Shown: positions 17,413 through 25,962 of the stretch, piece by piece
Numbering within the stretch: position 1 is the stretch's first letter
Layout: each line of letters opens with the position of its first letter
Source of the DNA: Chthonomonadia bacterium
Lineage (GTDB): Bacteria > Armatimonadota > HRBIN16
NCBI GenBank assembly: GCA_013314755.1
Contig: JABUFA010000004.1
Location: 62,001 to 126,000, forward strand
DNA: 64,000 nucleotides
Direction of reading: 5' to 3'
Position numbers and translations under genes: made by a program
Notes under the pieces: generated by a model
The model's database searches: none
Told to the model about the DNA's origin: nothing
What the model saw: only the letters and a program-made list of their open reading frames with translations

Positions 17413-18036
17413 TCAATCTCCAACCTGATACAGCCACCGCGCCAGCACTTCGCGCAGGGTATAGTACATCAAACCCAGCCTGCCGTCCGGTCCATCGGTG
17501 GTCACGGGAGTATCATCTGCTACCACAGGGAGCACCTTCAACCCCAGCCTCTCAAAGCGGGGAGAGGCTCTCGGCAGATGGAGCGAACTGGTCACGAGCA
17601 GAATCCGCTTTGCGCCCCTGCGCTGTAACTGCTTCGCGATATTTTCCGCTTCCTCGGCGGTGGTGTCAGCGTCGGTTTCCAGCAGGATTGCCCCCTCGGG
17701 CACGCGCAGCTGACGGGCGAGGGAGGCACGCACCTCCGCCTCCTTCGGAGAACCTTCGTAAGCGGGTCCCGAAAACACGATGACAGGCGCCAGTCCGCGA
17801 TGATATAATGCGATGCCCTGAACCGCCCTTCGCAGGGAGGATTCTCCAAGCGTGCCGTCACGATGCACACCTGCCCCCAGCACCACAATCGCATCTGCCG
17901 GCTGAATCTTAGAGGAGACCGCCAGCTTCTGCGCGAACAGGTTAGGCAAAGGTGTGTAAGCGGTTACCAGCACGCCAAGCACAAACAGCAGTCCAAGCGT
18001 GCGCATTACCGGCTGAATCGAGAAACGCCTGGTCAT
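17413..18036 (-). CDS. YdcF/ElyC-like DUF218 protein
   Basis: 207 residues. An N-terminal membrane anchor (RTLGLLFVLGVLVTAY) is followed by the DUF218 fold: DAIVVLGAGVHRDGTLGESS, IVFSGPAYEGSPKEAE with an acidic pocket, ETDADTTAEEAEN, and LLVTSSLHLPRASPRFERLG. Members with this anchor (ElyC, SanA) affect cell-envelope integrity at low temperature and lipid-carrier handling; the exact reaction is unknown. I start at ATG 18034-18036 because the longer open frame would run into the preceding gene and lacks family features. Confidence 0.82.
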   Translation of the reverse strand: MTRRFSIQPVMRTLGLLFVLGVLVTAYTPLPNLFAQKLAVSSKIQPADAIVVLGAGVHRDGTLGESSLRRAVQGIALYHRGLAPVIVFSGPAYEGSPKEAEVRASLARQLRVPEGAILLETDADTTAEEAENIAKQLQRRGAKRILLVTSSLHLPRASPRFERLGLKVLPVVADDTPVTTDGPDGRLGLMYYTLREVLARWLYQVGD

Positions 18037-18098
18037 CTTGTATTCCGTGTTCGTCGGCGAGAGGTCATGCTCCTGCCGGAACGCCCGCCACAAGCCGG

Positions 18099-18809
18099 CT
18101 AAGGTAACCAGATACTTCCCGTTTCGAGGTCGCCAAGCACCTCGCCACCTGCGCACCAGGCGCGTGCGGACAGCCACGCGCAGAAGAGGGCATCTACTTT
18201 GTCCTCAAAGGGTTTCAGCACAGGGGGTATCTCCGCCGTCCACGCGGGCAGGTGTAACGGTGGCTCTGGCAGAGTAGCCAGCAGGCGGATGTATGCCTGC
18301 ATCTGCTCGCGTCGGTAGGCAAGGCTCCTACCCCTTCGCGCCTTATACTCCAGAATGCGAGGCAGAGAGAACAGCTTCACCAGCCCAGCGTGCGGATACA
18401 CCTCAAAGACCACCCGACAGGGTTCCCCCTGCGGCGGCGCGGTGTCTACCCTTATCCCCAATCTCTCACCAAGCAGACGGCACAATCGCTCGCCGCGCGG
18501 AGGGTCACCCAGAAGCTGCCGATTCGCGGGATGGCATCCGGCGTGCTGTCGAGCAAACCGCCGGCGCATCAGCCCCTCTACGGGACGCTCGCCCGTGCAG
18601 TTGGGCACAATCAGCGGCGCATCCACCGCGACGCACAGCACCTCCGCCCCGCCAAACGCGCCGAGTATCTCACAGATTTGCTCATCGGTTTGCACCACGC
18701 AGGTGGGCATAGCCTCGTGCAAACGGTCATCGCGAAGGGTCAGTACTGCAATGCCCGACGGTCGTCGCTCGCCCCATGCCAGGTCAATGCCCACGAACAC
18801 CCTGCGCAT
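18099..18809 (-). CDS. DUF429 family protein, RNase H-like fold
   Basis: 236 residues. The start is ATG at 18807-18809 (MRRVFVGIDLAWGERRPSG); GTG three codons upstream is possible. The opening FVGIDLAWG with an Asp, VAVDAPLIVPN with a second Asp, FEVYPHAGLVKLF and the late FEDKVDALFCAW with further acidic residues fit the DUF429 family, predicted to have an RNase H-like fold. The biological role is unknown. It overlaps the end of the MFS gene by 26 nt, so it belongs to the same transcription unit. Confidence 0.8.
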   Translation of the reverse strand: MRRVFVGIDLAWGERRPSGIAVLTLRDDRLHEAMPTCVVQTDEQICEILGAFGGAEVLCVAVDAPLIVPNCTGERPVEGLMRRRFARQHAGCHPANRQLLGDPPRGERLCRLLGERLGIRVDTAPPQGEPCRVVFEVYPHAGLVKLFSLPRILEYKARRGRSLAYRREQMQAYIRLLATLPEPPLHLPAWTAEIPPVLKPFEDKVDALFCAWLSARAWCAGGEVLGDLETGSIWLP

Positions 18810-20052
18810 CGTGTTCACCCGTGCGCTCGCGGATGTAGCGAATCACCACCGTGCCTACCAGCCAGTACACCATCGCCAGCACCATCAGCGCGCGGTACCC
18901 TGCGCCCATCGCGACCTGCGTGTTGATGGCGTAGGCGATGGGTCCCGCAATCAGCGGCGCCACGACCTGCGGAAGGGTGTCGGCAATACCCCACACGCCC
19001 ATATACTTCGCAGGTGCTTCCTGCGGCAGAAGGTTGCACGCCAGCGCCCAGTCCACCGCCTGAAACACGCCGAACCCCGCGCCGAAAACGCCCACCGCTA
19101 TATACACTACGGTCAAATCCCTCGCCAGCAGGAAGCCCATCCCCGCCAGCAGGCAGATAAGACAGGAAAGCGCAAGGATTAACCGCTTGCTGTAGCGGTC
19201 GCTGAGTTTGCCCGCCGGAATCGTGGCGAGCACGCCGGTGATGGTAGATAGTATCATGAAGTTGGTAATCAGCCCAAACGCCTCTTTGCGGTAGCCCAGC
19301 GTATCGCGCAGGTAGTACAGCAGGCAGAAGTTTACCGTGTAGATGCCCATCATAATCGCCAGGCGGCTGACCAGAAGCCACACGAAGCTGGGATAGGGTT
19401 TCAGCGCGACGCGGTAGCTGGAGGTGATAGACTCCCACAGCGTTGGCGCATTACCGGTGTACGGTTCCTCGCGTATCAGCCAGACGTTGACCAGCATGAA
19501 GGCGTTCAGGAACAGGGCGAACAGCACCATCAGCCAAAATAGTCCGCGCTCCGTGCCCAGAAGCAGGCTGGCGGCAAAGGGTCCACCGATGCGTCCCAGC
19601 AAGGTGCAGATGCCCATCCACGCAGAGGCAGTGCCGTGATACTGCCAGGGGATGCGGTCGGGGATAAGCGCCTGATAGGGACCGTTGGCAACGTTCAGGA
19701 AGAACTGAATGGCGATGTACACACCCAGCAGAGTCCATATCGTCCGCGCGGCGGGGAAAGCGAACAGCGCAATGGTGGTCAACAGCGTGCCCACTATCAG
19801 ATAGGGTCGGCGTCGCCCCATTCGGTGACGGCTGCGGTCGCTGATGGCGCCGAAGAGAATCTGCGTGGCGGAGGCAACAAACGCGCCGATGCTGGTGACC
19901 ACCGCCAGAGCACGATCCTTCTCCTGCGAGCCGACAATCTGCTCCACCCGGTCGGGCAGTACCAGAATCAGCACCGCGCCCCAAAAAAACGAGAGCGCGA
20001 ACCAGAACAGGCTGATACCCAGATAATCGCGAAGGGTCGGTCTCAATGGCAC
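18784..20052 (-). CDS. MFS sugar transporter, GPH/SLC45-like
   Basis: 422 residues with about 12 transmembrane helices. The cytoplasmic loop DRSRHRMGRRRPYLIVG between helices 2 and 3 is typical of glycoside-type MFS carriers (GPH and SLC45-like), and the second half has the matching loop GKLSDRYSKRLIL. I use GTG at 20050-20052 (VPLRPTLRDYLGISLFW), four bases after the stop of the upstream gene; ATG at 20083-20085 is an alternative. It sits beside a GH42 gene read from the opposite strand, so uptake of an oligosaccharide or galactoside is plausible but unproven. Confidence 0.82.
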   Translation of the reverse strand: MPLRPTLRDYLGISLFWFALSFFWGAVLILVLPDRVEQIVGSQEKDRALAVVTSIGAFVASATQILFGAISDRSRHRMGRRRPYLIVGTLLTTIALFAFPAARTIWTLLGVYIAIQFFLNVANGPYQALIPDRIPWQYHGTASAWMGICTLLGRIGGPFAASLLLGTERGLFWLMVLFALFLNAFMLVNVWLIREEPYTGNAPTLWESITSSYRVALKPYPSFVWLLVSRLAIMMGIYTVNFCLLYYLRDTLGYRKEAFGLITNFMILSTITGVLATIPAGKLSDRYSKRLILALSCLICLLAGMGFLLARDLTVVYIAVGVFGAGFGVFQAVDWALACNLLPQEAPAKYMGVWGIADTLPQVVAPLIAGPIAYAINTQVAMGAGYRALMVLAMVYWLVGTVVIRYIRERTGEHDAQGVRGH

Positions 20053-20056
20053 TCTC

Positions 20057-22057
20057 TCACTGCCAGAACTGGTATGTAGGCACATCATACATGATGCCGA
20101 TGATATTGGCAATACTGCCCACCACGAACTGCCCCAGAATCAGCCCGAAGAAGAACGGCAGGGAGCGACGATACAGCCTGAGCCCGCCATAGCGCAGGAT
20201 GAGAATCTTGATCAGCCATGCCAGCAACAGCGGCATCCACACCAGGTTCATCTCCCAGCTGCCGCTAACGGCGAAGCCGAGCGGATGGAAGGGCCACCAC
20301 GTGAAGCGCGTACGCATCCACTGCAGAAAGAAGGAGATTAACAGCCCCACCCCGATGGCGAGCGTGGCGGTGATGTTGGCATCGGTTGGCATCTGGAGCC
20401 AGGTGGTCAGGCGGGTATACGACTCGCCGCCGAACGAAGCACGCGATTTGCCCACCGCCCCGTAGTCGTAGTTTAGGTGCAGCATCGCCCAGAACGCCGC
20501 CAGCGAACCGATAACGCCCGCAAAAATCATCCCCCAGTACCACCCGCGCAGGTTGGAACGGGTCTGCTCCGCGAGTTTAAACGCCTCCAGCTGATGGGGC
20601 ATGGGATGGCTTCGGTAGGCGCGGTTGATGGTGTACAGCAGGGACATTGCCGTCAGGTCGTGGTTGCTGAACTGGCGCGTGCCGAACACCTCGGGCAGGA
20701 TGGAGTCGGGACCGGTGAAGTGCAGGTCGTGCACCGGCGTGCCGAACTCTGCCCTCATGCGCGTGATGGCGATAGACAGCACAAAGTAGATGGCGAAGAA
20801 AGCGATACCCAGCCCCCAGTTCATGCCCAGCAGACTGCCGAAGTAGACCAAAAACGCCATCCCCGCGATAATCCCCAGCACCGCCCACCGGTAACGGATA
20901 GGCTCGTCCGAGTCGTCCACGCTGGAGGGCAAACCCATCGCCCGGCGGAACACCTCGCGCAGGTAGCCCCGGCTTAGCCACACACTGAACAGGAAGAACA
21001 TCAGGTACGCGCCAAAGCACTGATTGTTGTCATAGGGAAAGCGCGGGTCGCGGTCCCACGCCATCGCTACCGACACCACCCGTTCCATCTTCCATACGAT
21101 ATAAAAGAACCAGCAGGAGAACAGGAAATCCACCGGAAGCAACATGCCAAAGCCAATCATGAACGGATACCACGACACAGGCGTCCAGCCAATCGCGTTC
21201 CACGGCTTCTGGGTTACCAGCGGTCCGAGGTCAAAATAGCTCAGGTCACCCAGCCCCGGACTGAGCACGCGGGGCACCGCAGGAAACCACAGATGCAGGA
21301 TATTGAGGGTGTCCGCCGTACCAGCCAGCAGGAAAGCGAACCAGAACAGGCGATTGCGGAATATCGCCGGCAGACGCCCCTGGTCCACCCCTTCTGTCAT
21401 CACCAGCGGAAGGGCAATCACGGGATAGGTCAGACGTTCGCGATGAGTCCATTGCTTGCGCAACAGCACGTTGATACACAACATCACAAACAGCGAGACG
21501 CACAGAAACAGGCTCCACATCAACACCGGTATCGCCCAGCCCAGAACATACTTCAGGCGGTAAAAGGTGTCGTTGCCCTGAAAGTAGCCGGTGTACACCT
21601 CGGGGTCGGATACCATCAGCCATTTGGGCAGATACTGGAAGAACAGCTCCTGCCAGCGATTGGAGGAATCGGCGAAGCGATAGGGCCAGGCGAGCGTCGG
21701 AGTGAGCACCTGCACCATATCGTGCCCGCACAGCGCAGAGCCAATCGCCAGCATCATGTAAACTGCCATCAGCTCCGCCTGGCTCAACGCCCATCGGGGA
21801 CGAATCCGCGCCATCAGCAGATTCAATATCGCCAGTACCAGGATGATGAAGATCACATTGAAGAACAGCGAGATGGTGGTGGGGTGTGCAGAGTAACGGA
21901 TGATTTCCATCTGCACCACCCAGTAGGCATTGAGCGGCACCAGCAGCGTGCCCAATAGCAAAGACCGCCAGGTGATCGCCCGGGCTGTCCATCGCACCGC
22001 CTCGCCCTGCAGGGTCTGCTGTATTTTTGCCTCCTCGACGGTTGGAACGCTCGCCAA
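20057..22057 (-). CDS. large polytopic membrane protein, DUF6785/DUF6784-like
   Basis: 666 residues with about 14 hydrophobic segments and few soluble loops. I recall similar proteins as DUF6785/DUF6784, of unknown function. The frame is open for another 123 codons upstream, but that extension is low-complexity shadow sequence antisense to the GH42 gene start. I place the start at TTG 22055-22057, six bases after a GGAGG motif, giving LASVPTVEEAKIQQ. Notable conserved-looking stretches are MRAEFGTPVHDLHFTGPDSILPE (written here only as a location near residue 430) and WWPFHPLGFA. Context (GH42 opposite, MFS carrier next) suggests a carbohydrate transport or signalling role. Confidence 0.72.
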   Translation of the reverse strand: MASVPTVEEAKIQQTLQGEAVRWTARAITWRSLLLGTLLVPLNAYWVVQMEIIRYSAHPTTISLFFNVIFIILVLAILNLLMARIRPRWALSQAELMAVYMMLAIGSALCGHDMVQVLTPTLAWPYRFADSSNRWQELFFQYLPKWLMVSDPEVYTGYFQGNDTFYRLKYVLGWAIPVLMWSLFLCVSLFVMLCINVLLRKQWTHRERLTYPVIALPLVMTEGVDQGRLPAIFRNRLFWFAFLLAGTADTLNILHLWFPAVPRVLSPGLGDLSYFDLGPLVTQKPWNAIGWTPVSWYPFMIGFGMLLPVDFLFSCWFFYIVWKMERVVSVAMAWDRDPRFPYDNNQCFGAYLMFFLFSVWLSRGYLREVFRRAMGLPSSVDDSDEPIRYRWAVLGIIAGMAFLVYFGSLLGMNWGLGIAFFAIYFVLSIAITRMRAEFGTPVHDLHFTGPDSILPEVFGTRQFSNHDLTAMSLLYTINRAYRSHPMPHQLEAFKLAEQTRSNLRGWYWGMIFAGVIGSLAAFWAMLHLNYDYGAVGKSRASFGGESYTRLTTWLQMPTDANITATLAIGVGLLISFFLQWMRTRFTWWPFHPLGFAVSGSWEMNLVWMPLLLAWLIKILILRYGGLRLYRRSLPFFFGLILGQFVVGSIANIIGIMYDVPTYQFWQ

Positions 22058-22180
22058 AAGCAAACCTCCGCACTGGTGTCTATACCCATAATTCGCCCTG
22101 CCACCCCCAAAACCTTCGGCAGGATGTTGACGGCGATGGCGCGAAAACCCCTTCTGGAAATCCGTGTGAAGGAGAGGCAG

Positions 22181-24148
22181 ATGCGCGTTGGTGTGGACTA
22201 TTACCCCGAACACTGGGACGAAGAGCGATGGCCCGTTGACGCCCGGTTGATGCGCGAAGCAGGCATCAGCGTGGTGCGTCTGGCAGAGTTTTCGTGGTGC
22301 AAACTGGAACCGCAAGAAGGCAAATACGATTTCAGCTGGCTGGATCGTGCACTGGATGTTCTGCATCGGGAGGGCATTCAGGCGATACTGGGCACACCCA
22401 CCGCCACGCCGCCCGCGTGGCTTCATCAGCGTTATGATATCTATCCCCGCGATGCCAGACGCTACCCGCTGGGCTTCGGCACCAGGCTACAGCGATGCCT
22501 CAACCATCCCGTGATGCGCCGCTACTCGCGCCTGATTACCGAAGCGATGGTCAGCCACTACGCCCAGCACCCCGCCGTCATCGGCTGGCAGACGGATAAC
22601 GAGTTTGAAGCCAACCTGTGCTACTGTGACGTGTGCGCCGACCTGTTCCGCCAGTGGCTTCAGCGCAAATACGGCTCGCTGGAGGCATTGAACAAGGCAT
22701 GGGGAACCATCTTCTGGAGTCAGGAATACTCCAACTGGAGCCAGATCCCCCTACCCTGGGTTGCGCGATGCGGGCAGGCGCATAACCCCTCCCTGTGGCT
22801 GGAGTACCGACGCTTCGCCTCCGAATCCACCGTCAGCTTCCAGCGGGAGCAGGTAGAGATTATCCGTCGCCTCGCACCGCATCACTTCATCACGCATAAC
22901 CTCATGGGCTTGCATGATAGCGTGGACTACTTCGCGCTGGCGCAGGACCTGGACTTCGTCTCATGGGACAACTACCCGGGCGGCAACTGGAAGGAGGCAG
23001 GGCACGCTGACCTGGCGCACGACGTGATGCGCGGCATCAAGGGCAAAAACTTCTGGGTGATGGAGGAACAGAGCGGTATCCCGGGCTGGGACCGCATCGG
23101 ACGTCGCCCCGCGCCGGGGCAGATTCGCGCCTGGGCATGGCAGGCGGTTGCACATGGCGCGGACGCGGTGGTCTTCTTCCGATGGCGATCCTGCCTGTAT
23201 GGAACGGAGCAGTACTGGCACGGCATCCTGAACCATGACGGCATCCCCCGCCGGCGATACCGCGAAGTATCACGCTTCGGCGAGGAGATGGCGCGGCTGA
23301 GCGGGGAACTGGACGGCACAACCGTCAGGAACCAGGTAGCCATTCTGAATTCGTATGAACAGAACTGGGCGTTGCAGATACAGCCGCAGGTAGACGGGCT
23401 GAGATGGTGGGACCAGGTGCGCCGTTACTACTACTCCCTGCGCCGGCTGGGCGTGGGCGTGGACATTGTGCCCATTGACGCCGACCTGAGCGGTTATCGC
23501 CTGGTGATTGCGCCGAGCTGGTATCTGATGACCGAAGAGGATGCCGAGCGGTTCAGGGGATACGTCCAGCGTGGCGGCATTCTGGTCATCAACCCGCGCA
23601 CCGGTGTGAAGAACGCGCTGAACGTCTGCCGGACAGAACCTCTGCCCGCCCTGCTGAGCGAGATAGCTGGCGTGGAGATAGACGATTACGACCCGCTGGG
23701 CAATGACGGAAACCGAGTGCGTTTGCAGTCGGGCGAGGAGTTCGCCACTTCCGTGTGGGCGGATGCGCTGATACTGAAAGGGGCGGAGCAAGTAGCCGAG
23801 TACACCCATTCCATCTTCGCCGGCGAACCAGCCATTGCCCGCCACCGCTTTGGAGATGGCACGGTGTACACCTTCGGCACGTATGGCGAGCCTGCGCTGT
23901 ATGATACCCTGCTGGAGCGTATGCTGAACGAAGCGGGAGTGGAACGCCTGCGGGACGTGCCCCCCGATGTGGACGCCTGCTGGAGAGAGGGAGAGCGTGC
24001 ACGCTATCTGATACTGGTCAACCTGAGCGGCGAGGAGCGCGTCGTGCCCGTGCCGGGGGGAGCATCGCCTGTGCTGGGCAACGCACCGCAGGCTGGTCAG
24101 GCGCACCTGCCGCCGTATGAAGTGGGCATCTATCGGGTGGAGCGGTAA
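22181..24148 (+). CDS. GH42 beta-galactosidase
   Basis: 655 residues; start ATG 22181 is preceded by AAGGAGAGGCAG and opens MRVGVDYYPEHWDEERW, the standard GH42 start. Asn140-Glu141 in GWQTDNEFE is the acid/base, and Glu295 in FWVMEEQSG the probable nucleophile. Cys106, Cys147, Cys149 and Cys152 match the four-cysteine zinc site of the Thermus-type enzymes. A trimerisation domain (about 400-600) and a short C-terminal beta domain follow. There is no signal peptide, so the enzyme is cytoplasmic and likely hydrolyses imported beta-galactosides. The next gene begins immediately after its stop codon. Confidence 0.93.
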   Translation: MRVGVDYYPEHWDEERWPVDARLMREAGISVVRLAEFSWCKLEPQEGKYDFSWLDRALDVLHREGIQAILGTPTATPPAWLHQRYDIYPRDARRYPLGFGTRLQRCLNHPVMRRYSRLITEAMVSHYAQHPAVIGWQTDNEFEANLCYCDVCADLFRQWLQRKYGSLEALNKAWGTIFWSQEYSNWSQIPLPWVARCGQAHNPSLWLEYRRFASESTVSFQREQVEIIRRLAPHHFITHNLMGLHDSVDYFALAQDLDFVSWDNYPGGNWKEAGHADLAHDVMRGIKGKNFWVMEEQSGIPGWDRIGRRPAPGQIRAWAWQAVAHGADAVVFFRWRSCLYGTEQYWHGILNHDGIPRRRYREVSRFGEEMARLSGELDGTTVRNQVAILNSYEQNWALQIQPQVDGLRWWDQVRRYYYSLRRLGVGVDIVPIDADLSGYRLVIAPSWYLMTEEDAERFRGYVQRGGILVINPRTGVKNALNVCRTEPLPALLSEIAGVEIDDYDPLGNDGNRVRLQSGEEFATSVWADALILKGAEQVAEYTHSIFAGEPAIARHRFGDGTVYTFGTYGEPALYDTLLERMLNEAGVERLRDVPPDVDACWREGERARYLILVNLSGEERVVPVPGGASPVLGNAPQAGQAHLPPYEVGIYRVER

Positions 24149-24910
24149 ATGGGCTGTGACGTGCTGAAAGGCAAAGTGGTGCTGGTGACGGGGGCATCGC
24201 GCGGCATCGGGCGGGCGTGTGCGCTCGCGCTTGCCGAATGGGGTGCGACGGTTGCCGTGCATTATCGTTCCCATGAAAAGGAGGCTTATGAGATGCTGGC
24301 AACCCTGCCCGGCGAAGGGCACTTTCTCCTGCGGGGCGATGTCTCCGATGCTGAGGTGTGTCGCCAGTTGGTAGACGAGACGATACATCGCACGGGACGG
24401 CTGGACATTCTGGTGAATAACGCGGGCATCTACGAGCCGCTTCCCTTCAGCGAGCCCGACTACAACCGCTGGCAGGACGCCTGGCAGAGGATGTTTGCCG
24501 TCAACTTTTTCAGTGCGGTAAACCTGAGCTACCATGCGGTGGCGGTCATGCGCCGGCAGGGGAACGGGAAGATTATCTTCATCGCCTCGCGGGCAGGCAT
24601 CCGCGGAGAGGCGAACCACAGCCACTACGCCGCCTCCAAAGGGGCGATGGTGGTGCTGGCGCGAAGCATGGCGGTGGAGCTGGCACGCGAGAACATTCAG
24701 GTGTACGCGGTTGCTCCCGGCTGGGTAGCCACCGATATGGCAGCGGAGCCGTTGAAACAGCGTGGAGACAGCATCGTGGCGCAAATCCCGGTGGGGCGCG
24801 TGGCAGACCCCATGGACGTGGGCAAAGCCGTTCGCTTCCTCGCCTCCCCAGACGCCGACTACCTGACGGGCATCACTCTGGACGTAAACGGAGGTTCCTA
24901 CATCCGCTGA
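24149..24910 (+). CDS. short-chain dehydrogenase/reductase (FabG-like)
   Basis: 253 residues. Classical SDR features: the nucleotide-binding GASRGIG (residues 15-21), NNAG near residue 90, and the catalytic set Asn119, Ser147, Tyr160 and Lys164 (in HYAASKG). The C-terminus DYLTGITLDVNGGSYIR is typical of FabG-type enzymes. The stop of GH42 and this ATG are adjacent (TAAATG). Because of that coupling I infer a sugar or sugar-alcohol oxidoreductase rather than the fatty-acid enzyme, but substrate is not determinable. Confidence 0.88.
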   Translation: MGCDVLKGKVVLVTGASRGIGRACALALAEWGATVAVHYRSHEKEAYEMLATLPGEGHFLLRGDVSDAEVCRQLVDETIHRTGRLDILVNNAGIYEPLPFSEPDYNRWQDAWQRMFAVNFFSAVNLSYHAVAVMRRQGNGKIIFIASRAGIRGEANHSHYAASKGAMVVLARSMAVELARENIQVYAVAPGWVATDMAAEPLKQRGDSIVAQIPVGRVADPMDVGKAVRFLASPDADYLTGITLDVNGGSYIR

Positions 24911-25935
24911 TGGATTTGCAGGAGCAGGTTGTACGTTTTCGCGACATCATGCAGGCTCTGCGCGAGCAGATTGGGCGTGTCATCGTGGGACACGAGGAGG
25001 TGGTGGAGGGCACGCTGTTGTGTGTGTTCGCCGGCGGACACGCTCTGCTGGAGGGCGTGCCGGGGCTGGGCAAAACCCTGCTGGTGCGCACGCTAGGGCA
25101 GGTGTTATCCCTGCGTTTCTCGCGCATTCAGTTCACTCCCGACCTGATGCCGGCGGACATCACCGGAACCAACTTGCTGGCGGAAGACGAGAGCGGGCAT
25201 CGCCGCTTCCAGTTCCAGCCGGGTCCGGTGTTCGCTAACATCGTGCTGGCGGACGAGATTAACCGCGCCACCCCCAAAACGCAATCTGCCATGCTGGAGG
25301 CGATGCAGGAGCACGCGGTCACAGTGGCTGGTGTGCGCTACGACCTGCCAGAACCCTTCTTCGTGCTCGCCACGCAGAACCCGATTGAGATGGAGGGAAC
25401 CTATCCCCTGCCCGAGGCGCAGTTAGACCGCTTCATGTTCAAACTGCTGGTGGGGTCGCCCTCGGTGGAGCAGTTGAACGCCATCATTGACCGAACAACG
25501 GGCGCAGAAGTGCCCCAGGCGGATGTGGTTGCGGACGGCGAGACGGTGCTGTGGATGCAGAGGCTGGCGCGGCAGGTGCCGCTGGCGGAGCCGGTGCGCG
25601 AGTTCGCCTCCCAGCTGGTGCACTTCACCCACCCCGACGTCGGCGACGCCCCCGAGATGGTGAGGCGATATGTACGCTTCGGCTCCAGCCCGCGCGGTGC
25701 TCAGGCGCTGGTGCAGACGGCAAAGGTGCGTGCCCTCAGCGAGGGGCGCTATAACGTGGCGATAGAGGATATTGAAGCCGTCGCCTATCCCGCCCTGCGC
25801 CATCGCATCCTGCTGAACTTCGAGGCGGAAGCACAGGGAATCACCCCCGAACAGGTGATAGACGCTGTACTGGAGCACGTCCGCCAGCGCAGTGAAGTGC
25901 GCCTGCCTCTGGTGCCTGAAGGCACATCGCAGTAG
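24910..25935 (+). CDS. MoxR-family AAA+ ATPase
   Basis: 341 residues. Walker A EGVPGLGKTL (about 48-57), Walker B IVLADEINRA (Asp115-Glu116), sensor 1 LATQNPIE, and the downstream segment YPLPEAQLDRFMFKL are the MoxR signature. MoxR ATPases act as chaperones that load cofactors or activate partner proteins, usually with a DUF58 and VWA-domain protein encoded next. Here no such partner follows; instead a rhomboid protease begins 28 nt downstream. The start ATG overlaps the SDR stop by one base (TGATG). Confidence 0.93.
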   Translation: MDLQEQVVRFRDIMQALREQIGRVIVGHEEVVEGTLLCVFAGGHALLEGVPGLGKTLLVRTLGQVLSLRFSRIQFTPDLMPADITGTNLLAEDESGHRRFQFQPGPVFANIVLADEINRATPKTQSAMLEAMQEHAVTVAGVRYDLPEPFFVLATQNPIEMEGTYPLPEAQLDRFMFKLLVGSPSVEQLNAIIDRTTGAEVPQADVVADGETVLWMQRLARQVPLAEPVREFASQLVHFTHPDVGDAPEMVRRYVRFGSSPRGAQALVQTAKVRALSEGRYNVAIEDIEAVAYPALRHRILLNFEAEAQGITPEQVIDAVLEHVRQRSEVRLPLVPEGTSQ

Positions 25936-25962
25936 CCGAATCGTGAGCCGGAGCATCTCCGG

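Noticed and set aside
22058-22426. N-terminal extension of 123 codons on the DUF6785-like protein
   Set aside because: It is antisense to the start of the GH42 gene, lacks hydrophobic or conserved features, and the TTG at 22057 has a well-spaced GGAGG.
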